Below, one piece after another: positions 1-6,543 of a DNA stretch of 6,543 bases. The stretch is from Acidobacteriota bacterium (lineage in GTDB: Bacteria; Acidobacteriota; Blastocatellia; Pyrinomonadales; Pyrinomonadaceae): NCBI GenBank assembly GCA_003222835.1, contig QHXE01000676.1:1-6543 (forward strand), read 5' to 3'. The notes under the pieces were generated by a model that had not been told where the DNA came from, ran no database searches, and saw nothing but the letters and a program-made list of their open reading frames with translations. Positions within the stretch are counted from its first letter, which is position 1; each line of letters starts with the position of its first letter. Position numbers and translations under genes: made by a program.

Positions 1-17
1 GGAGCAAGCCGCTAGTC

Positions 18-1976
<1,959 letters not shown>

Positions 1977-2002
1977 CGCAAGTCGATCACTTGCGGTCTT
2001 TT
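1977..2002 (+). terminator. Probable intrinsic terminator of acs
   Basis: A perfect 7-bp stem (CGCAAGT at 1977-1983 with ACTTGCG at 1989-1995) closes a 5-nt loop and is followed by GTCTTTT (1996-2002). It begins at the base after the acs stop codon. The stem is only moderately GC-rich and the T-tract is short, so termination may be partial. The same hairpin resembles the second palindrome at 2036-2054, so it may instead be one copy of a dispersed palindrome or a protein-binding site. Confidence 0.55.
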
Positions 2003-2035
2003 CAGCGTTCCAGGCCCGATATGGAAGAGCATAAA

Positions 2036-2054
2036 CGCAAGCTGACAGCTTGCG
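2036..2054. repeat. 19-bp palindrome related to the hairpin at 1977-1995
   Basis: CGCAAGCT (2036-2043) and AGCTTGCG (2047-2054) form a perfect 8-bp stem around GAC. Both palindromes are 19 bp long, start 59 bp apart, share CGCAAG and CTTGCG ends, and are identical at 14 of 19 positions. Pair 7/13 is T-A in the first copy and C-G in the second, so pairing is kept while the bases differ. No T-tract follows this copy. It lies about 80 bp upstream of the first PilZ gene, so an operator or a dispersed intergenic palindrome are both possible. Confidence 0.5.
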
Positions 2055-2134
2055 CGACAAAATCATTCCGCAAATACGCATTTCCTTGTATCATACACGC
2101 CGGTTTACCTCAGTCTCAGAATTAGGAGTGTCTT

Positions 2135-2488
2135 ATGCCCCTTAGCCAGACGACCGAAAGCCGATACGGCCCGCGCTATGTTGCCGCCTTTCCAATCCGC
2201 GCCGAGTGGGACACTGACGATGGTGTGCACGTCGTTAGCGAAGGCGAGACTGAAAATATTGGGCCTGAGGGAACTTTGGTTCATCTCCAGCGTGAGTTGC
2301 CTCCAGTTGGCGGCCGCGTGAAGAAGTTGCGGGTCGTTGCCGAAGTCCTGCGGATCGAACGCAATCCCGCTCATCCACAAGCCGCGTTGCAACTGCTCGG
2401 CGAAACGGACGAATGGCGCGGGATCGTTTGGAAAGAAGCCGAGATCAAGATGCACGAAGCTGAAGATCACTATGATGAGGACGAATAG
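2135..2488 (+). CDS. Small divergent PilZ-like protein
   Basis: The product is a 117-residue soluble protein without signal peptide or membrane segment. It reads as a minimal, divergent PilZ domain. RYGPR (10-14) fits the RxxxR motif that wraps around cyclic-di-GMP, followed by a beta-strand-like segment (AFPIRAEW, 18-25). ENIGPEG (40-46) occupies the place of the second motif, [D/N]xSxxG, but with Gly43 instead of Ser. The last 15 residues are highly acidic and His-containing (ending HYDEDE). The start is supported by AGGAG at 2124-2128, 6 nt before the ATG. A second, more canonical PilZ gene follows after 28 bp, so the two are probably co-transcribed. Whether this copy binds c-di-GMP is doubtful; it could be a partner or scaffold for its neighbour. 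That it is a real gene is well supported; the PilZ assignment is by motif only. Confidence 0.8.
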   Translation: MPLSQTTESRYGPRYVAAFPIRAEWDTDDGVHVVSEGETENIGPEGTLVHLQRELPPVGGRVKKLRVVAEVLRIERNPAHPQAALQLLGETDEWRGIVWKEAEIKMHEAEDHYDEDE

Positions 2489-2516
2489 TCCTAACTTGAT
2501 GAAGGGAGAATCGCTT

Positions 2517-2879
2517 ATGTCCAAGAGTGCAGCCTTTGACACCAGATCCTTTGAGGAGCGGCGCAAATTCCCTCGTTACGACGTGCCCTACAAAATTAGC
2601 CTGGCGGTCGAAGACGCAAGCTGTGGAGAACAGATTGGCATCGGTGAGCCGTCCGACATCAGTCTGGGCGGTCTGCGCGTTCGCAAATTGCCGGCATGCT
2701 CGAGCGTGCGCGTGGGTGATCGGCTGGGTCTGGTCTTGCTTGATGCCCAAGCCGCGTTGTCTTTACAGGGCGAAGTGGTACATCACGCGACGTTAGACAC
2801 CTTCGGGGTTGAGTTCCAGCTAATGTCTTTATTGGACAAAGACGATGTCAACCGCCTGATTCTCCGTCTGGCGCATTAA
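2517..2879 (+). CDS. PilZ domain protein, predicted cyclic-di-GMP binder
   Basis: The product has 120 residues and is essentially a single PilZ domain, the common cytoplasmic receptor fold for cyclic-di-GMP. Both binding motifs are present: RKFPR (16-20, RxxxR) and DISLGG (47-52, DxSxxG). The rest alternates short hydrophobic strands and ends in a helix (LLDKDDVNRLILRL), as in other PilZ domains. There is no attached output domain, so it likely acts by binding a partner; motility, secretion or exopolysaccharide are known PilZ targets, but nothing here selects among them. The ATG at 2517 is chosen over an in-frame upstream ATG at 2337 because AAGGGAG (2502-2508) lies 8 nt before it, because the PilZ sequence begins just after it, and because the earlier start would run through the previous gene. 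The gap to the AI-2E gene is 53 bp, suggesting one operon. Confidence 0.92.
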   Translation: MSKSAAFDTRSFEERRKFPRYDVPYKISLAVEDASCGEQIGIGEPSDISLGGLRVRKLPACSSVRVGDRLGLVLLDAQAALSLQGEVVHHATLDTFGVEFQLMSLLDKDDVNRLILRLAH

Positions 2880-2932
2880 GGTCGTCTTGCGAATGGCGCC
2901 AGCGCTCGCGCTCAAACCGCGGGCAGGAACAA

Positions 2933-4099
2933 ATGTCGTCAACCAACCAGAGTCCAGCCCCAAGAGATATTTCAGCCGCGGCCAGCTCATGGCTGCAAAC
3001 GCGCGCAGTGCTCCGCATCCTCCTGCTCTTGCTGGCCGTGGCTGCTCTGTTATGGGTGGTTTATCGGCTCACGACGGTGATCCTGCTCGTGGTTCTCTCA
3101 ATCTTCTTCGCGTATCTCGTGGCTCCCCTGGTTGATCTGGTCCAGCGACCAATTCGATTTGGTGCCCGTGAACGCATGATGCCGCGAGGGCTCGCGATCG
3201 CGATCGTTTACGTGGCGTTGTTCTTTGGCGTTGGCGCGATGATCTATTTGTTGGCGCCGCAGCTTGCTGCGCAGTTTCCGGAATTCAGACAGCAGGCGGT
3301 CGAGTACTATCGAACGATTACCAGCAGCAGCCAGCGTCTCAATCAATATTTCATGCAACACCGCATGCCGGAAGGTGTTGTCAAAGCGGTGAACGATAGC
3401 GTGCTCGGGCTGATCGCTAAAGGCGGCGAAATCGTTAGCGTAGCCGTCGAGCGGATGCTTGGTTTGATCATCTACCTTCCATGGCTGGTGCTGATTCCAA
3501 TCCTGGGCTTCTTTCTCTTGAAAGATGCCGACAGCTTTCGCCGCTCGGCACTTGCGATGCTGCCGCGCGGACGCCTCCGCTGGCGTGGCGACGAGTTCTT
3601 CCAGGATGTCAACAGTACCCTGGCCGCTTATATTCGCGCGCAACTGACAGCCTGCGTTTTGATTGGCGTGATTTCGAGCTTGGGCTTTGCGTTGATAGGA
3701 ATGCCGAGCCCACTCGTGCTGGGGCTGATCGCAGGCGCGCTCGAATTTGTGCCGCTGGTGGGTCCTTTGGTCGTGGCGATTCTGGCAGCCTTGCTGGCGC
3801 TGCTGCATTCCGGTTTCGGGATGGCGTTTGTCGTCCTGCTGTTTCTCGGGATCTTAAGAATCGTTCAGGACTATGTGATCTATCCGCGCATCATCGGCAC
3901 CGGGATTCACCTGCATCCGCTAGCAGTAATTCTCGCGATTCTCAGCGGGGCAGTCGCCATTGGCTGGAGCATCGCGGCAGTGGAACCATCGCTGAGTTTT
4001 TGGAAGAAGCAGTTATCGAAGGCGAACCCGAACGCTTCGCTCGTCCCACCGTCAGCACCACGCCCGAGGAGATGGCCCACGCCCGTCCCGATCTGCTAA
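2933..4099 (+). CDS. AI-2E/PerM-family membrane protein with frameshifted C-terminus
   Basis: This is a polytopic inner-membrane protein of the AI-2E family (formerly UPF0118/PerM), whose members export autoinducer-2 or other small molecules or act in ion antiport; the substrate cannot be told from sequence. Hydrophobic helices lie near residues 27-45, 47-66, 87-107, 178-196, 236-257, 261-293 and 296-312. A soluble loop separates the third and fourth. Family signatures are FFLLKDAD (193-200), EFVPLVGP (271-278), YVIYPRIIG (314-322) and LHPLAVILAILSGA (327-340). After Ala340 the protein stops resembling the family: the expected last membrane helix is absent and a Pro-rich, low-quality tail runs to residue 388. 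The expected tail (RHWLEHRGS and onward) is found at once in another frame (3955-4128). AGGAA (2925-2929) precedes the ATG by only 3 nt. It is likely the third gene of the PilZ operon. An assembly or sequencing error would explain the break as well as a mutation. Confidence 0.85.
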   Translation: MSSTNQSPAPRDISAAASSWLQTRAVLRILLLLLAVAALLWVVYRLTTVILLVVLSIFFAYLVAPLVDLVQRPIRFGARERMMPRGLAIAIVYVALFFGVGAMIYLLAPQLAAQFPEFRQQAVEYYRTITSSSQRLNQYFMQHRMPEGVVKAVNDSVLGLIAKGGEIVSVAVERMLGLIIYLPWLVLIPILGFFLLKDADSFRRSALAMLPRGRLRWRGDEFFQDVNSTLAAYIRAQLTACVLIGVISSLGFALIGMPSPLVLGLIAGALEFVPLVGPLVVAILAALLALLHSGFGMAFVVLLFLGILRIVQDYVIYPRIIGTGIHLHPLAVILAILSGAVAIGWSIAAVEPSLSFWKKQLSKANPNASLVPPSAPRPRRWPTPVPIC

Positions 4100-4128
4100 C
4101 CGGAGAATTGAAGCCGAAGGTTGATTGA
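3955..4128 (+). other. Displaced C-terminal tail of the AI-2E gene in another frame
   Basis: Read in the frame whose first codon is CGC at 3955, the DNA encodes 57 residues beginning RHWLEHRGS and ending LKPKVD before TGA at 4126-4128. AI-2E proteins commonly have a Tyr-Arg-His-Trp/Tyr-Leu-Glu-type motif just after their last membrane helix, so this looks like the true tail. In the annotated frame, codons up to GCA (3950-3952, Ala340) match the family. Only GT (3953-3954) separates the two, where I would expect roughly 20-24 codons for the last helix. A deletion of about 64 nt would explain both the missing helix and the frame change. The length is my estimate from family memory. Confidence 0.65.
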
Positions 4129-4159
4129 TATCCCGCTCAGAACCGCGGGTGGTAGCGGA

Positions 4160-4179
4160 TGGTTGATCTCTGATCACCA
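4160..4179. other. Small hairpin downstream of the AI-2E gene
   Basis: TGGTTGATC (4160-4168) pairs with GATCACCA (4172-4179) around a TCT loop, giving 8 bp with one bulged T. It lies 32 bp after the TGA at 4128 in the convergent intergenic region and has no T-tract, so it is at best a weak or Rho-assisted 3' structure. Just upstream, CCGC (4143-4146) and GCGG (4155-4158) could form a short additional stem. The rest of 4180-4290 shows no gene; the part near 4268-4278 is AT-rich. Confidence 0.3.
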
Positions 4180-4291
4180 AGCAGCTCCGACATTTGACGT
4201 CAGTTCAATCACCGCCCAATCTGTGGTCTTCACGGCCATGGCGCCCGCAATACGAGCAGACGCGAGTTATTAATTATCCGAAATACAACTG

Positions 4292-4379
4292 CTGGGAGCG
4301 CAGGCGTCCCGCCTGCATGAAGCCGCGCAGGAAGACCGTGCCTCGCATCTCTGGGCGGGCGGGACGCCCGCGCTCCCAG
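4292..4379. repeat. Long GC-rich inverted repeat between convergent genes
   Basis: Two 25-nt arms, 4292-4316 and 4355-4379, are reverse complements at 23 of 25 positions and enclose a 38-nt loop. One mismatch (A4302 with C4369) becomes a U-G wobble on the minus-strand transcript, and the other (T4314 with G4357) is a U-G wobble on the plus-strand transcript. The outer ends read CTGGGAGCG and CGCTCCCAG. The right arm ends two bases before the stop codon of the minus-strand gene. It should form a very stable hairpin in either transcript and may end or protect both mRNAs. Its form also suits a dispersed intergenic or MITE-like palindrome; I see no clear target-site duplication and no second copy in this window. 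Confidence 0.8.
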
Positions 4380-4381
4380 TT

Positions 4382-6543
4382 TCAGTTCGCGCCAAACCGC
4401 TGGCGATACTCAGTTGAAGTGATGAAGGCTTTCACCATTTCGGCGTTAACAAAGTTGCCGTTGAACTGATTCAGCTTCGTTAGCCAGAAATCAAAGCCGG
4501 TGTAGTCGGTGTCCTGACCGCTGTTCGGATCGCGTCGAAGATAACCGAAGAACTGCATCAACACCAACGCCCGGTTGAACTCCTGGCTATTAAGCGTCGC
4601 GTTCTCCGATACTTGTCGCAACGCCTGCGCGCGTGCGCTCGTGTTGCTCGTATCAGTCGCACTTCCAAACAGCGCAATTGCGGCCGCTCGCTCGCTGGAT
4701 AACAGCACATTGCCGGCGTTCGTGTTCAGCTTGTCGACAAACTGCGCTGGGCTCATCGTCGTCGGAAATGCAGTTGTGAACCGCGAACGTTGTACGCAGT
4801 CATTCGTGAAAGCCTGTTTGTTATTCTCCAGCACCGTCTCCCAACCGGTCGCCCCGACGACTACGCCGCTGCCAATCTGTTGCGTGTCCGGCAAGAACTC
4901 GTTGAAGCGCACGATCGGCACCGCGAATTGATGCGTCCCGCCAAAAGTTGAAGCGCCACTGCCATTACCGTAGGCAGTTTTGTAAATGCGCTCGACCAGA
5001 TAACCCGTCTGCTGAAATTCGATCGAGAGAAAGTAAGCAGCCGAGACGTTGATCCGCTTCAGATCAATGCATGACTGATTGGTTCCGCACGAAGCGATCT
5101 CATTCGTCCAGAAATCCCAGCCGCCCTGATCGGGATATCGGCCGAGGAAATCATAGTAATGCTGCTGCACAAAGAACCGCGCCTGATCGACTGGATTCGT
5201 CGTCAAGGTGTCGTTCTCAGTGATATTCAGCGCCGCAGTGCTTTGCGCGGACAACGTAGCTCCGGTTGGATTGCTGAGCGTCAGGTTTACCGTGCGAGTT
5301 CCCGCAACGTACCCGTTGTCGATGATCAGCACGGTGAAAGTCTTGCTGGTTTCACCCGTAGCAAGACTGAGCACGCCGTAAGCTGCCGTGTAGTCTTTCC
5401 CCTCTTTCGCCGTGCCGTCACTGGTCGCGTAGCGAACCGTTGCCGCGCTTGAGGTCTCGCCTGATCTGGTAACCGTGACGGTCGTGCTGCCGGCGCCTTC
5501 ACCTGCACTGTAGCTTGCCGAATTAAATTGGATCGTTGGACTTGGAGCAGCCTGCGCTCCAAACCTCGCTCGGTATTCCGTCGAATTCACAAACGCATCG
5601 ACGAGCGACAGAAGCGTGCCTCCCTGATTCAGCATCTGCAAGCGACTGGCATAGAGCGAATCCGCGTCATGTCTCAGATAGCCGAAGTAGAGCATTAAGA
5701 CATTCGCTGCGTTGGATTCGTTAGCGACTAACGTTTGATTGTCCGCGACACTGCGCAGGGTTGAAGCCAGTGTCCCGTATTTGCCGTGCAGGGCATTCAC
5801 CAAAGCAGTGCGCTGCGTGGACGTTACTACGCCGCCGACGTTTGTGTTCAGCTTGTCGACGAATTGCTCAGCCGTCAGATTATTCAACGACGGGTCCATG
5901 AGTATGGCTCGCACGATGAACGCATTGACGAGATTCGCTTTGCTGGTTTCCAGATCCGCGCTGCCAATCAACGTGCTGCGATCCAAAACGAACTCGGCAT
6001 AATTCGGCTGCCGGCCCAGCAGCGTCTTGTACAGGCGATAGACGAAATACCCGTTGCCTTGAAACGCTGGGTCGTTGAAGAACGTGTTGGAAACGTTGAT
6101 GCGCTGCGTGCGAATGCAGGTCTGATCGCTGCCACACTGCGTGATGGGCGTCGCCGAGTTAGTTACCTCGGCTAAGGTCGGCACACGATTGAGAAAATCG
6201 TAGAACTGCTGGCCGACAAAGAACGGCGTGGCATCGATCGGATTGGTTGCCGCCTGCACGCCCTCGTTTGCTTTGCTTCCCGCCGCGTCATTGTCGGTGA
6301 TGGTGACCGTGGCGGTGTTTTGTGCTCCGAGCACGCCGACGTCAGCGCTCTTCAGATTGATTTTGAATGCCTCGCTACTTTCCTGGTAGCCATCGTCGAC
6401 GATGGGAATGGTGATGGTCTTTGAAGTTTCGCCGGCGGCAAAGCTCAACTTTCCATACGTCGCCGTGTAGTCCGAAGCCTGCTGAGCCACGCTGTCACTC
6501 GTGAAGTACTTGACGTGGAGCGGCATTGAAGTGTCGCCCGAGC
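4382..6543 (-). CDS. Calx-beta/DUF4214 modular protein, N-terminus outside window
   Basis: This is the C-terminal 720 or so residues of a larger protein; the frame stays open to the edge (SGDTS precedes the first visible Met at 6526), so that Met is internal. Numbering from it, the order is: partial Calx-beta (1-80, ending TITDND), DUF4214-type helical module A (about 95-323), Calx-beta B (about 330-439, with YATSDGTA and ending NITEND), module B (about 444-712). Calx-beta folds bind calcium and mediate adhesion or spacing in surface proteins; DUF4214 has no settled function and is often found in secreted proteins. Each module has a Cys pair (C131/C137, C480/C486), QFVDKLNTN (221-229, 595-603) and a closing STEYRxRFGA (315-324, 705-713). 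Paired cysteines and Ser/Thr-rich strands suggest export, but the signal peptide would be outside. No PEP-CTERM, LPXTG or type IX-like sorting tail is seen at the FGAN end. Function unknown. Confidence 0.9.
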   Translation of the reverse strand, partial: SGDTSMPLHVKYFTSDSVAQQASDYTATYGKLSFAAGETSKTITIPIVDDGYQESSEAFKINLKSADVGVLGAQNTATVTITDNDAAGSKANEGVQAATNPIDATPFFVGQQFYDFLNRVPTLAEVTNSATPITQCGSDQTCIRTQRINVSNTFFNDPAFQGNGYFVYRLYKTLLGRQPNYAEFVLDRSTLIGSADLETSKANLVNAFIVRAILMDPSLNNLTAEQFVDKLNTNVGGVVTSTQRTALVNALHGKYGTLASTLRSVADNQTLVANESNAANVLMLYFGYLRHDADSLYASRLQMLNQGGTLLSLVDAFVNSTEYRARFGAQAAPSPTIQFNSASYSAGEGAGSTTVTVTRSGETSSAATVRYATSDGTAKEGKDYTAAYGVLSLATGETSKTFTVLIIDNGYVAGTRTVNLTLSNPTGATLSAQSTAALNITENDTLTTNPVDQARFFVQQHYYDFLGRYPDQGGWDFWTNEIASCGTNQSCIDLKRINVSAAYFLSIEFQQTGYLVERIYKTAYGNGSGASTFGGTHQFAVPIVRFNEFLPDTQQIGSGVVVGATGWETVLENNKQAFTNDCVQRSRFTTAFPTTMSPAQFVDKLNTNAGNVLLSSERAAAIALFGSATDTSNTSARAQALRQVSENATLNSQEFNRALVLMQFFGYLRRDPNSGQDTDYTGFDFWLTKLNQFNGNFVNAEMVKAFITSTEYRQRFGAN
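4722..4738. repeat. 17-bp direct repeat, copy 1 (inside module B)
   Basis: The 17 bases GTGTTCAGCTTGTCGAC recur exactly at 5844-5860. On the minus strand both copies encode the core of the VDKLNT motif in the two DUF4214-type modules. This marks the modules as products of an internal duplication, although the flanking DNA has diverged considerably. Confidence 0.75.
5844..5860. repeat. 17-bp direct repeat, copy 2 (inside module A)
   Basis: This is the second exact copy of the repeat at 4722-4738, 1122 bp away and at the equivalent place in module A. The distance is 374 codons, so recombination between the copies would remove one Calx-beta plus one DUF4214-type module and keep the reading frame. 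Confidence 0.75.

Noticed and set aside
2050..2094. Possible promoter for the PilZ genes (TTGCGC at 2050-2055, or TATCAT at 2089-2094)
   Set aside because: Each hexamer lacks a good partner at 16-18 bp. A promoter is expected somewhere in 2003-2120, but sigma-factor preferences in this organism are unknown and I cannot place it.
2337..2516. 60-residue upstream extension of the second PilZ gene
   Set aside because: It overlaps most of the second half of the preceding gene in another frame, and a strong Shine-Dalgarno sequence directly precedes the ATG at 2517.
3098..3808. 236-residue minus-strand open frame opposite the AI-2E gene
   Set aside because: Its composition (many Gln, His and Arg) is what the reverse complement of hydrophobic-helix codons gives; the plus-strand frame has clear family motifs.
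4194..4222. Promoter-like TTGACG (4194-4199) with an overlapping TGACGTCA palindrome
   Set aside because: The -35-like hexamer is good, but the -10 position 17 bp downstream (CAATCT) is poor and no plus-strand gene follows before the convergent gene.
4194..4469. 91-residue plus-strand open frame
   Set aside because: It runs through the inverted repeat and into the antisense of the minus-strand gene, has no ribosome binding site, and its sequence looks non-coding.
5326..5562. Small frames within the modular-protein gene, on both strands
   Set aside because: They overlap the conserved Calx-beta and DUF4214 coding frame and show no motifs or ribosome binding sites of their own.

Overview
The window most likely comes from an acidobacterium, probably of the Blastocatellia/Pyrinomonadales type. 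This is an inference. The strongest pointer is the minus-strand protein built from alternating Calx-beta and DUF4214-type modules, a combination I associate from memory with that group. Moderately GC-rich codon use, tandem PilZ genes and intergenic palindromes are compatible with it. There is no rRNA, tRNA, CRISPR array, transposase or phage gene in view.

Layout. Bases 18-1976 (+) hold a complete acetyl-CoA synthetase gene (acs). A 158-bp intergenic stretch follows, containing two related 19-bp palindromes; the first sits at the acs stop codon and looks like a terminator. Bases 2135-2488 and 2517-2879 (+) are two small PilZ-type genes in tandem, each with a clear ribosome binding site: the first is divergent, the second has canonical c-di-GMP-binding motifs. 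Bases 2933-4099 (+) encode an AI-2E/PerM-family membrane protein. Its last transmembrane helix appears to be lost through an out-of-frame deletion near base 3953, and the family's normal C-terminal tail continues in another frame to 4128. A convergent intergenic region carries a small hairpin and a long GC-rich inverted repeat (4292-4379). Bases 4382-6543 (-) are the C-terminal part of a large modular, probably exported protein that runs off the right edge.

How the genes fit together. The two PilZ genes and the AI-2E gene are closely spaced on one strand (gaps of 28 and 53 bp) and may be co-transcribed, although no functional link is established. acs is probably a separate unit that activates acetate. 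The large minus-strand gene converges on the AI-2E gene, and the inverted repeat directly after its stop codon is well placed to separate the two transcripts.

I did not find a convincing new biological system. The points most worth checking are the frame disruption in the AI-2E gene, the covarying palindrome pair, the divergent/canonical PilZ tandem, and the unequal conservation of the two DUF4214-type modules.
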